Shown in pieces: positions 1-6,025 of a stretch of DNA of 8,375 bases. Made by a program: the position numbers and the translations under genes. The notes under the pieces are model-generated. The model had not been told where the DNA came from. It did no database searches and saw only the letters and a program-made list of their open reading frames with translations. Origin of the DNA: Candidatus Thorarchaeota archaeon MP11T_1 (GTDB taxonomy: Archaea; Asgardarchaeota; Thorarchaeia; Thorarchaeales; Thorarchaeaceae); the NCBI GenBank assembly GCA_002825515.1, contig PJET01000184.1, positions 1 to 8,375 of the forward strand. Direction: 5' to 3'. Positions within the stretch are counted from its first letter, which is position 1. Each line of letters begins with the position of its first letter.

Positions 1-1
1 T

Positions 2-1165
2 GTTCAATTTGCTCTCGTTTGGTGGCTTACGTACACAACCGGAAGTGCGCTTATTCTTTCGCTGGCGACTATGATGGTCGTCTTACCACAGATCTTGGTA
101 AGTCCATTTGCTGGAGCATTAGTTGACAGATGGAGTCGAAGAAATGTCATGATTGCTGCCGATACACTATCTGCAGTTGTCGTTGCAGTTCTTTCATTCC
201 TGTGGGCAATTGGTGCTGTTCAGATTGCTTATGTTTTCATAGCAATGGCTGTGCGTTCAACACTTGGAAGTTTTCAGTGGCCTGCACTTCAAGCATCAGC
301 CTCATTGATGGTTCCCAAAGAACACCTTTCCAGAGTTAATGGAATGTATCAAGCTCTTTCAGGATTGGCAAAGATTGCTGCACCAGCATTAGGAGCTTTA
401 CTTCTGGTGCTACTACCAATGCAATTTGTCATCGCAGTTGATATAGGTACTGCAGCAATGGCTGTTCTACCTTTGTTAATGATCCGCATTCCTCAGCCTT
501 CTGCGAAGACTGAGTTGGATTCTAAGACAACTTCTGTCATCGAGGACATTAAGGAAGGCTTCTCCTATATGAAGAACTGGGATGGTGGTAGATTCATCAC
601 AATAGCTTTGATGCTCGTCAACTTCATCTTGATACCAACATTCGCATTGACTCCGCTTCTTGTCTTGCTTCACTTCTCAGGAGGTGCTTTCGAGCTAGCT
701 TGGATTGAGTCAGCAATGGGTATTGGAATGCTTCTGGGTGGAATTACACTAGGAGTCTGGGGTGGATTCAGAAGACGAATGCTGACTGCTTTGGTAGCTC
801 TTCTTGTAGCTTCTGCCAGTATCTCTGTTGTCGGATTAGCTCCTGCCAATATGATAATCCTCGCAATCGCTGGAATGTTCATTGCTGGAATGATGATTCC
901 ACTAGCGAGTGGCTCAATAATGGCTGTAGTGCAATCAATTGTACCCCCACATATCCAAGGTCGAGTCTTCACCGTGTTGATAAGCATTGGACCCGCAATG
1001 ACTCCAGTTGGACTGGCGATAGCCGGAGCTGTAGCTGAAGCTTTTGGTATCCAAGCCTGGTATCTCTTAGGAGGTATTGTTTTAGCAATAATTGGAATCT
1101 TTGGTGGTTCTAGCAAGCACATTAAGACTTTGGGTGAGATGGAGTCTACTCCTGCTATGGAGTGA
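2..1165 (+). CDS. MFS exporter, MFS_3/EntS-like (5' end outside window)
   Basis: Probable proton-driven multidrug or small-molecule exporter of the cytoplasmic membrane. The reading frame is open from the first bases of the window, so the ATG at 71 is internal; 387 residues are visible. Relatives usually have about 410-420 residues, so roughly 20-30 N-terminal residues, the start of helix 1, are missing. Seen in the sequence: the start VQFALVWWLT..TGSA typical of the end of helix 1 and its loop, the MFS motif A-like loop GALVDRWSRRNVMI between helices 2 and 3, a basic/acidic central loop (IRIPQPSAKTELDSK...) between two six-helix halves, and a second-half loop PPHIQGRVFTVL. About 11 hydrophobic segments can be counted. 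The tail after the last helix is short and polar. A TetR-family gene follows 112 bases downstream, a common partner of efflux pumps. The substrate cannot be read from the sequence; macrolide- or siderophore-type export is only a family analogy. Confidence 0.88.
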   Translation, partial: VQFALVWWLTYTTGSALILSLATMMVVLPQILVSPFAGALVDRWSRRNVMIAADTLSAVVVAVLSFLWAIGAVQIAYVFIAMAVRSTLGSFQWPALQASASLMVPKEHLSRVNGMYQALSGLAKIAAPALGALLLVLLPMQFVIAVDIGTAAMAVLPLLMIRIPQPSAKTELDSKTTSVIEDIKEGFSYMKNWDGGRFITIALMLVNFILIPTFALTPLLVLLHFSGGAFELAWIESAMGIGMLLGGITLGVWGGFRRRMLTALVALLVASASISVVGLAPANMIILAIAGMFIAGMMIPLASGSIMAVVQSIVPPHIQGRVFTVLISIGPAMTPVGLAIAGAVAEAFGIQAWYLLGGIVLAIIGIFGGSSKHIKTLGEMESTPAME

Positions 1166-1175
1166 TTCGATCATC

Positions 1176-1202
1176 GGTTGCCCTTGAGAGATCTTGGGCA
1201 CC
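1176..1202 (+). terminator. GC-rich hairpin 3' of the MFS gene
   Basis: TGCCC (1179-1183) pairs with GGGCA (1196-1200). GG (1176-1177) and CC (1201-1202) extend the stem across a bulged T, with a 12-base loop. It starts 10 bases after the MFS stop in otherwise AT-rich DNA. No T-run follows, and archaeal termination usually relies on T-runs, so this could instead be a 3'-end stabilising structure. Confidence 0.35.
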
Positions 1203-1215
1203 CTCCCACCTCACT

Positions 1216-1231
1216 CCAAAAAGTTTATATT
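1216..1231 (+). promoter_or_regulatory. Archaeal promoter (BRE/TATA) of the tetR gene
   Basis: An A-rich BRE-like stretch CCAAAAAG (1216-1223) runs straight into TTTATATT (1224-1231), a strong archaeal TATA box. Transcription would start about 25 bases on, near 1253, leaving a leader of about 25 bases before the ATG at 1278. This is the best promoter match in the window. Confidence 0.65.
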
Positions 1232-1249
1232 AAACCGACTGGTCAGTTT
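1232..1249 (+). promoter_or_regulatory. Probable TetR operator (imperfect palindrome)
   Basis: AAACCGACTGGTCAGTTT is an 18-bp inverted repeat in which 7 of 9 base pairs are symmetric. Its core ACCGACTGGTC resembles operators of several TetR-family repressors. It touches the TATA box and ends just before the expected transcription start, so a bound repressor would block polymerase loading. This suggests the adjacent TetR regulator represses its own gene (inference). Confidence 0.6.
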
Positions 1250-1277
1250 TATTATATGAGTAATTAAGGTGAACGAA

Positions 1278-1886
1278 ATGTCTCCAAGGGTGTCAAAAGA
1301 ACACAAATTGATGATGCAAGAAAAAATCTTGACTGCCTCCATGACACTTTTTTCAAGAAAGGGATATCACGAAACATCAATGGATGATATTGTGAAAGAG
1401 AGTGGATTCAGCAAAGGTGCAATCTATGGGTATTTCAAAAGTAAGGAAGACTTGTTTTTTGAGCTTCAAAAGAGAAATGCTACATTGAGTCTTATTGAAC
1501 TCAAAGCAATGATTGCTGGCGAAAAGACTGCAATTGGTAAACTGGAGAGGGCTGCAGATTTGGTATTTGCATCAATGTGTGAGGTCTCTGAGGAAGCTTG
1601 TAGAATGGATCTAGAGTTTCAACTAGCTTCATCAAGAATTCCAAACATGAGAAAAGAGTTCAAGAAACAGCAAATGGTGATAATCAAACTACTATCTGAC
1701 ATAATTATTGAAGGAATTGAAGCTGGTGAATTCAGAAAGGACTTAGATGCTGATAATGTTGCTACAATACTAGTCGGCACGATTGGAGGTCTATCAAATC
1801 TTCTGGTGACGACAGATATGAAACTAGATTGGGACAGAATAAAGGGTGCGTTTGTTTCCACTATACGAGATGGAATTATGAGATAG
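1278..1886 (+). CDS. TetR/AcrR-family transcriptional regulator
   Basis: A 202-residue ligand-responsive DNA-binding protein, a normal TetR length. The N-terminal HTH spans about residues 14-60: ILTASMTLFSRKGY, then TSMDDIVKESGFSKGAIYGYF, the classic recognition-helix region ending in the YxYF-type motif, then KSKEDLF. Residues about 65-202 are helical and variable, forming the ligand and dimer domain (LEFQLASSRIPNMRKEF..., ending ...AFVSTIRDGIMR). I chose the ATG at 1278 because AAGGTGA (1266-1272) is a strong Shine-Dalgarno five bases upstream. The in-frame GTG at 1269 lies inside that Shine-Dalgarno and has none of its own. The gene sits between an MFS exporter and an alpha/beta hydrolase on the same strand, with a palindromic operator at its own promoter. 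Self-repression is likely; control of the neighbours is possible. The ligand is unknown, with a fatty acyl or hydrophobic drug molecule as a guess from context. Confidence 0.92.
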   Translation: MSPRVSKEHKLMMQEKILTASMTLFSRKGYHETSMDDIVKESGFSKGAIYGYFKSKEDLFFELQKRNATLSLIELKAMIAGEKTAIGKLERAADLVFASMCEVSEEACRMDLEFQLASSRIPNMRKEFKKQQMVIIKLLSDIIIEGIEAGEFRKDLDADNVATILVGTIGGLSNLLVTTDMKLDWDRIKGAFVSTIRDGIMR

Positions 1887-1905
1887 GAACAAACACAGCG
1901 TAGAG

Positions 1906-1932
1906 AGAATACTTTAGGCTGGAAGATATTCT
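1906..1932 (+). promoter_or_regulatory. Inverted repeat ahead of the hydrolase gene
   Basis: AGAATA (1906-1911) and TATTCT (1927-1932) are perfect 6-bp inverted arms 15 bases apart, in the 63-base gap between tetR and the hydrolase gene. It does not resemble the 1232-1249 operator. No clear TATA box is present in this gap, so the hydrolase may be co-transcribed with tetR. The arms are short enough to arise by chance. Confidence 0.25.
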
Positions 1933-1949
1933 AATTTCAGTGTGATATT

Positions 1950-2783
1950 ATGGTGATTGATATTTTTAACCTTAGGAATGAGTTCAAAGACCCTCATTAT
2001 TTGATCACAACTTCTGACCATCAAACTCTTTTCTTGAGGAAGTGGGAACCTGCACGAGATGAAAGAAAAGAAACGGCAATTCTAATTTTCCATGGAGTCA
2101 CAGCATACAGCGGACCATACAAGATGATAGCTGCTCCTTTAATGGAACTAGGATTCACAGTCTATGGTCTTGATTTGAGAGGCCATGGTCTGTCTGACGG
2201 GAATAGGGGTGATTATCCTAGTATAGAGAGATTAATCAAAGACCTATGCGAATCTATTCAGTTCGTCAAACAATATCACGACAAGGTCGTTATCTTAGGT
2301 CATAGCCTTGGAGTGCTGTCGGCTACTTTTGTAATGAACAATTGTCTTGAAACTATAGATGGAGCTGTGCTATTAAGTGGGGCTAGAATTACTAGACCAA
2401 CGGCATATCCTAGCATATCCACACTTCAGAAACTAAAGATACTTTTCAGCACTATTATCAATCCGAAGAAGCCTGTGATAAGATACTATCGAGAAGGAAT
2501 GGTTGGTCTTGATGATTCCCTCTTCACCTTCAACTATACATATCGTTTCATGAAAATCCTACGGATTCGAGACTTTACCTTCCCAGAACTTTCAAACATG
2601 CCTATCTTTGTAGGTGTGGGTGATAATGATGAACTTTTTTCAGTTGAGGACTGTCGTGCTCTCTATGATGAGATTCCTTCTACAAACAAGATGTTTCATG
2701 TCGCCATTGGGGGAAAACATGCTGAATTTCCTAAAGGAAGTCTTGATCCACTTAATGGATGGCTTGATGAGCAATTCGATTAA
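1950..2783 (+). CDS. Alpha/beta hydrolase, monoacylglycerol lipase-like
   Basis: A 277-residue serine hydrolase of the Hydrolase_4 type, the usual length for monoglyceride lipases and lysophospholipases. It has no signal peptide, so it is probably cytoplasmic. Seen in order: oxyanion-hole motif FHGV (residues 47-50), VYGLDLRGHGLSDG (71-84, very typical of this family), nucleophile elbow GHSLG with Ser119, a lid region of about 145-205 rich in aromatic and basic residues, GVGDNDELF (222-230) carrying the catalytic Asp (225 or 227), and GGKHAEF with His257. All three members of the triad are therefore present. The likely reaction is hydrolysis of a carboxylic ester such as a monoacylglycerol or related lipid; the true substrate is unknown. 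In a cell with ether-linked membrane lipids this would act on scavenged or foreign lipids (inference). The start at 1950 has only a weak GTGAT Shine-Dalgarno at 1942. It is 63 bases after tetR and may be in its operon. Confidence 0.85.
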   Translation: MVIDIFNLRNEFKDPHYLITTSDHQTLFLRKWEPARDERKETAILIFHGVTAYSGPYKMIAAPLMELGFTVYGLDLRGHGLSDGNRGDYPSIERLIKDLCESIQFVKQYHDKVVILGHSLGVLSATFVMNNCLETIDGAVLLSGARITRPTAYPSISTLQKLKILFSTIINPKKPVIRYYREGMVGLDDSLFTFNYTYRFMKILRIRDFTFPELSNMPIFVGVGDNDELFSVEDCRALYDEIPSTNKMFHVAIGGKHAEFPKGSLDPLNGWLDEQFD

Positions 2784-2916
2784 GAGGATAGTATCTGAGT
2801 GAGGAACACCTCTCGAGCTTAACCTCAACTTATAGAGTCAGAAAATTGGTCCCTAAAATTCGACACTGTTGTGTTATCGCATCTAAGAAACGTCAAGGTT
2901 TCAAAAATCCAATCCT
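2784..2916. other. Convergent intergenic region
   Basis: A 133-base gap between the ends of the hydrolase gene (+) and the first Lrp-like gene (-). GAGG-AACA-CCTC (2801-2812) forms only a 4-bp stem. On the - strand the sequence just past the Lrp stop contains GGATTTTTG, and further on GAATTTTAG and CAATTTTCTG. These T-runs are plausible archaeal termination signals for that gene. No gene is supported here. Confidence 0.4.
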
Positions 2917-3828
2917 TTATTTAATTTCTTCAAGGCGAAGTCTGAGTTCTTTGACTCCGGGCCATTCAAACATATTATTCGAAAAGAAGACTAGGATTGT
3001 CACTGAATTCACAGAAGGAGCTTTTCTTACACCTTTTGCTATGGACTCGATAGTTTCTAGATCATCTACGATGAATCGAGCAAAAATTATTGGAGCGGTA
3101 GCACTAACGAATGGTGTCCAGAACTCTAGTGGATATTCTTTCCGAAGCCAATCTACCATGCTTTCATGATTAGTAATATTCTCATCCCATTCAACTCTTA
3201 AAAGAACTTCAGTGAGACCTCCTTTTCCAAGATTCCAATAGACTGAGAAATCTATTCCACTTCTTTCTTGCAATTCATCTATAACGCGTCGAACTCTTCT
3301 TGCTGCCATTCCTGTCAAATCTGCTAAATCTGCAACGGACATGCGTGGATCATCAACTAAGTGTTTCAGAACCCTAAGTTGCAATCTTGTTAATTCAACT
3401 TTTTTACCTCTTGGATAAACAAGAACATGAATCTCTACATTTGTCACTGTTTTTAGGGTTCTTAAAAACAATCCAAAATCAGATAGAGCTTTTACTCCAC
3501 TCGTAGCTGCAAAGACAGAATAAAGCCCACCTTGGCCGCACGCAACATGGCTTACTTGCACAACTACCGAGTTTTTTCTCATCTCCTCAATAAAATCGTC
3601 TTGAAATTCTGTCCCATCTGTTTGCACAATAGCTAGTATCAAATCAGAGTCTATCATTTCAAGGCTGAGACTTGTCATAAATCTGTCAATTATGCCTGAT
3701 TCAAGTAATTTTGTGATTCGTTTCCTAATAGCAGTGGAAGACAATCCTAGCTTGTTAGCCATCGTTTGGTATGTCATCCTACAATCAGAGTCGAGCTCTA
3801 AAATGATTCTCTTATCGATGTCATCCAT
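2917..3828 (-). CDS. Lrp/AsnC-like regulator with doubled HTH-RAM units (paralog 1)
   Basis: A 303-residue transcription factor, twice the usual Lrp length of about 150. Order of parts: AsnC-type HTH (residues 1-50, MDDIDKRIILELD..., LGLSSTAIRKRI), a RAM-like beta-alpha-beta ligand fold (about 63-138, DLILAIVQTDG to EIHVLVYPRG), a second HTH (about 148-187, LRVLKHLVDDPRMSVADLAD then MAARRVRR), and a second RAM-like fold (about 207-283). The two HTH segments align ungapped over 38 residues, so the protein looks like an internal duplication. Start: the GTG at 3837 lies inside the GTGAT Shine-Dalgarno (3837-3833), so I chose the ATG at 3828, whose N-terminus also matches the paralog at 6026-6940. 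It is divergent from the 4-hydroxybutyryl-CoA dehydratase gene across a 209-base region with palindromes. It likely controls that gene and itself, with an acyl-CoA or amino-acid-like ligand (inference). The AhbA/AhbB-type siroheme decarboxylases share the AsnC fold but are shorter, so regulation is the better reading. Confidence 0.82.
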   Translation of the reverse strand: MDDIDKRIILELDSDCRMTYQTMANKLGLSSTAIRKRITKLLESGIIDRFMTSLSLEMIDSDLILAIVQTDGTEFQDDFIEEMRKNSVVVQVSHVACGQGGLYSVFAATSGVKALSDFGLFLRTLKTVTNVEIHVLVYPRGKKVELTRLQLRVLKHLVDDPRMSVADLADLTGMAARRVRRVIDELQERSGIDFSVYWNLGKGGLTEVLLRVEWDENITNHESMVDWLRKEYPLEFWTPFVSATAPIIFARFIVDDLETIESIAKGVRKAPSVNSVTILVFFSNNMFEWPGVKELRLRLEEIK

Positions 3829-4037
3829 AGAAATCACTTTGTCCTAAGAAATCTAGATTCATCAATTCATATCCATTTACTTTTCGGTTGAATTGATTGA
3901 TTCATCTTTATTTCTCCAATTTCCTGCCAAAAGTGAACATTTTCGCATTCAATATGTTGCGTTCATCACTAGCACATAGCTCATAAGTAGAGGTGTAATA
4001 TTACCAAAATCGACCCCAAAAGAGGGAGCTACCAGAT
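3829..4037. promoter_or_regulatory. Divergent regulatory region between Lrp paralog 1 and abfD
   Basis: This 209-base gap holds no gene but several repeats. They are a perfect 10-bp palindrome AATCTAGATT (3850-3859), GATTCATC twice in direct orientation (3856-3863 and 3899-3906), an imperfect 16-bp palindrome TGAATTGATTGATTCA (3889-3904, outer 5 bp perfect), and a perfect 10-bp palindrome GTAATATTAC (3995-4004). For the + gene, CATAAGTA (3982-3989) is a possible but weak TATA box that would place the start near 4008; CTTTATTT (3906-3913) is an alternative with a long leader. On the - strand CCGAAAAGTAAAT is a possible BRE/TATA for the Lrp gene. Both promoters would lie among the repeats, as expected for Lrp-type control. 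Confidence 0.5.
3995..4004 (+). promoter_or_regulatory. Candidate operator in the abfD leader
   Basis: GTAATATTAC is a perfect 10-bp palindrome 33 bases before the abfD ATG. It overlaps the first bases of TACCAAAATC (4002-4011), a 10-mer repeated exactly at 5988-5997, where it also abuts an inverted repeat, ahead of Lrp paralog 2. Lrp-family proteins bind palindromes of this kind, but no binding evidence exists here. Confidence 0.35.
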
Positions 4038-5501
4038 ATGGCACTAAAAACTGGTGAAGAATATATTGAGAGCCTTAAGAAACGTGGACCTCTCAAAATC
4101 TATTTGCTCGGAGAAAAGATTGAGAATCCAATTGAACATCCAATCATCAAAGCTTCAATCAATTCAGTCGCTCTCACATATGACTTGGCCCACAATCCTG
4201 AATATTCTGATTTGATGACCGCAAAGTCCATCATAACTGGCAACAAAATCAACAGATTCTGTCATTTGCATAATAGTACAGAAGACCTTCAAGATAAGGT
4301 CAAAATGCAACGTGTACTTGGTCAGGTTTCCGGAACATGTTTTCAGAGATGTGTAGGTATGGATGCGCTGAATGCTGTCTATCTTACAACATATGAGATT
4401 GACCAGAAGTTTTCAACTAATTACCATCAGAGGTTCATAGAATATATCAAACAAGCTGAGGCCGAAGATTGGGTTATTGATGGTTGTATGACTGATCCTA
4501 AAGGAGACCGTAGTAAACGACCTTCTGAACAGAAAGATCCTGATGTCTATGTTCATGTGACTGAACGCAGGGAGGATGGTGTGGTGATTCGAGGTGCTAA
4601 GGCTCATCAGACGGGAGCTGTCAATTCTCATGAACATCTCATTATGCCAACATTAGCGATGCGAAATGAAGACAAGGACTATGCAATATGTTGCGCTGTA
4701 CCTGCAGATGCCGAAGGTATAACTTACTATTATGGACGTCAGTCCTGCGATTTACGTCGATTAGATGAAACAGAAGCAGGAAATGTGGACTGTGGTAACC
4801 CTGTTTATGGCGGTCAAGAGTGCTTGGTAGTATTTGATGATGTCTTTGTTCCAAATGAGCGAATCTTCATGAATGGAGAAAATGAGTTCTGTTCTAGGCT
4901 TGTAGAATCCTTCGCAGCATACCACAGACAGAGCTATGGTGGATGTAAGGTTGGCGTCGGAGATGTGCTAGTGGGTGCAGCAGCATCGATTGCAGAATAT
5001 AACGGTGTTGAGAATGCATCTCATATCCGTGATAAAATCACTGAGATGGTTCATCTTAATGAGACCCTATACTCATGTGGGATAGCTTGCTCTGCTGCTG
5101 GTCATAAGACTCCTGCTGGCAATTATCTAGTAGACCTTCTCCTAGCAAATGTATGCAAGCAGAATGTGACAAGGTTTCCATATGAGATTTCTCGCTTACT
5201 GCAAGATATTGCAGGTGGTCTATTTGTAACATGTCCAAGTGCACGAGAACTAAGTAATCCTGAAACTCGAAATATTATAGAGAAATATCTAGTTGGAGCT
5301 GAAGGCGTTGATACAATGGACCGAGTCAAGATGTTGAGGTTAATAGAGAACCTGACTCTAGGAAGAGCCGCTGTGGGATATCTGACGGAATCCATGCATG
5401 GTGCAGGATCTCCTCAGGCTCAAAGAATCATGATAAATCGCTTGAGTGACTTGGAAGCGAAAAAGAAACTAGCAAAATCGTTGGCACAGGTTTCAGACTA
5501 A
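4038..5501 (+). CDS. abfD: 4-hydroxybutyryl-CoA dehydratase / vinylacetyl-CoA isomerase
   Basis: A 487-residue flavoprotein, close to the 490 of the Clostridium aminobutyricum enzyme. It converts 4-hydroxybutyryl-CoA to crotonyl-CoA by a radical mechanism using FAD and a [4Fe-4S] cluster, and is oxygen-sensitive and cytoplasmic. The four cluster ligands of AbfD (Cys99, Cys103, His292, Cys299) have clear matches: Cys101 and Cys105 in TCFQRC, and His296 and Cys303 in HRQSYGGCK. Active-site matches are Thr192 (HQTG), Glu261 (GGQE), Tyr300 and Lys304, with a Glu at 451 in ESMHGAGSP. These separate it from HpaB-type 4-hydroxyphenylacetate hydroxylases, which share the acyl-CoA dehydrogenase fold but lack the cluster. 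The ATG is preceded by GGGAG (4024-4028). In archaea the enzyme serves the 3HP/4HB or DC/4HB carbon cycles, while in clostridia it ferments 4-aminobutyrate. No other pathway gene is in this window, so its direction of use is open. Two Lrp-type regulators flank it. Cluster ligands are complete, so it should be active. Confidence 0.95.
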   Translation: MALKTGEEYIESLKKRGPLKIYLLGEKIENPIEHPIIKASINSVALTYDLAHNPEYSDLMTAKSIITGNKINRFCHLHNSTEDLQDKVKMQRVLGQVSGTCFQRCVGMDALNAVYLTTYEIDQKFSTNYHQRFIEYIKQAEAEDWVIDGCMTDPKGDRSKRPSEQKDPDVYVHVTERREDGVVIRGAKAHQTGAVNSHEHLIMPTLAMRNEDKDYAICCAVPADAEGITYYYGRQSCDLRRLDETEAGNVDCGNPVYGGQECLVVFDDVFVPNERIFMNGENEFCSRLVESFAAYHRQSYGGCKVGVGDVLVGAAASIAEYNGVENASHIRDKITEMVHLNETLYSCGIACSAAGHKTPAGNYLVDLLLANVCKQNVTRFPYEISRLLQDIAGGLFVTCPSARELSNPETRNIIEKYLVGAEGVDTMDRVKMLRLIENLTLGRAAVGYLTESMHGAGSPQAQRIMINRLSDLEAKKKLAKSLAQVSD

Positions 5502-5522
5502 TCGGAATCCAACCATCATTGC

Positions 5523-5558
5523 AATAGCTCCTTTCCAAACCTGCAGGTTTAGGCTATT
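5523..5558 (+). other. Nested inverted repeat 3' of abfD
   Basis: AAACCTGCAGGTTT (5537-5550) is a perfect 14-bp palindrome. It is enclosed by AATAGC (5523-5528) and GCTATT (5553-5558). CC (5535-5536) can extend the inner stem with GG (5552-5553) across a bulged A, which competes with the outer stem for one base. It lies 21 bases after the abfD stop and 40 before the next ATG. It could be a 3'-end hairpin of the abfD transcript or an operator for the downstream gene. No long T-run follows. A possible weak TATA, TTCATAATAG, comes just after at 5558-5567. Confidence 0.45.
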
Positions 5559-5598
5559 TCATAATAGGTCCATGATGTTAATACTTGTGACGTAAAAG

Positions 5599-5949
5599 AT
5601 GAAAGTCAAGTTGAAAGATAAATACCTCAAAGCCACATCAAGCTCTTCAGAAGGCACGATTCTGATTCATAAGACTCCCTGGGTTCGCATTTTGATTGAT
5701 CGAGACTCACAAGACACTGATGTCTACTCGATTGAGGTGGAACTTTCTCTACCTGAATCTGTCACAATGGATGAATCTGCTGCAGCAGATATTATCGACC
5801 AGCTATCTAAACATCTGGAATACATCAAAAAGCTTAGAGAATTTGGTTTTGAACTGTCCATCATCGGGAGTGGTTGCATCTACTGCGCATCAAAAGTCAT
5901 TCAGAAAACTCCAGAAGATAACCTATTTAGCGTATTACTTCCACCCTAG
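5599..5949 (+). CDS. Uncharacterised 116-residue protein with a CxxC motif
   Basis: I do not recognise this family. The protein is small, soluble and mildly mixed in charge, with no signal peptide or membrane segment. Visible parts: a basic N-terminus (MKVKLKDKYLK), a Ser-rich patch (residues 13-17), predicted strands around 20-24, 29-34 and 42-50 (DVYSIEVELSLP), one long helix about 57-82 (ADIIDQLSKHLEYIKKLREF), then FELSIIGSG leading into CIYC (Cys93, Cys96), and a short hydrophobic end. The CxxC could bind a metal or cycle between thiol and disulfide, but a single pair in an otherwise plain sequence is weak evidence. The Shine-Dalgarno is poor (GTGA, 5587-5590), so a leaderless or short-leader transcript is possible. 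It lies between abfD and the second Lrp paralog on the same strand, so a role tied to the dehydratase or to signal sensing is conceivable. It counts as a real gene by its position and uninterrupted frame between spaced neighbours. Confidence 0.65.
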   Translation: MKVKLKDKYLKATSSSSEGTILIHKTPWVRILIDRDSQDTDVYSIEVELSLPESVTMDESAAADIIDQLSKHLEYIKKLREFGFELSIIGSGCIYCASKVIQKTPEDNLFSVLLPP

Positions 5950-5970
5950 TTTACCAATCCTCGGACACTA

Positions 5971-5988
5971 ATCTGCTACTTCGCAGAT
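5971..5988 (+). promoter_or_regulatory. Inverted repeat ahead of Lrp paralog 2
   Basis: ATCTGC (5971-5976) and GCAGAT (5983-5988) are perfect 6-bp arms around the loop TACTTC. TACCAAAATC (5988-5997) begins on its last base, the same 10-mer that follows the palindrome in the abfD leader. No convincing TATA box is seen between 5950 and 6025, so the regulator may be read from the promoter of the 116-residue gene. Either an operator or an RNA hairpin would fit. Confidence 0.4.
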
Positions 5989-6025
5989 ACCAAAATCTCG
6001 AGCATTCAAAATCTAGGTGTATGTC

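Noticed and set aside
670..1122. A 150-residue open frame on the - strand inside the MFS gene
   Set aside because: It is a Pro/Ile/Ala-rich antisense shadow of transmembrane codons, with no Shine-Dalgarno and no protein-like pattern.
2846..3169. A 107-residue + strand open frame overlapping the 3' end of Lrp paralog 1
   Set aside because: Most of it is antisense to a well-supported coding region, and it has no promoter or recognisable motif.
3931..3970. AGTGAAC ... GTTCATCACT as a long inverted repeat in the divergent region
   Set aside because: The inner and outer arms have different centres and the match needs a 3-base insertion, so it is not a clean palindrome.
5123..5395. A 90-residue - strand open frame inside abfD
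   Set aside because: It lies fully within the conserved C-terminal part of abfD and has no independent support.
4038..5501. Alternative reading as 4-hydroxyphenylacetate 3-monooxygenase (HpaB)
   Set aside because: The fold is shared, but the Cys101/Cys105/His296/Cys303 cluster ligands and the catalytic residues point to 4-hydroxybutyryl-CoA dehydratase.
6010..6016. AATCTAG shared with the palindrome at 3850-3859
   Set aside because: A 7-base match in AT-rich leaders is expected by chance, and here it overlaps the Shine-Dalgarno region.
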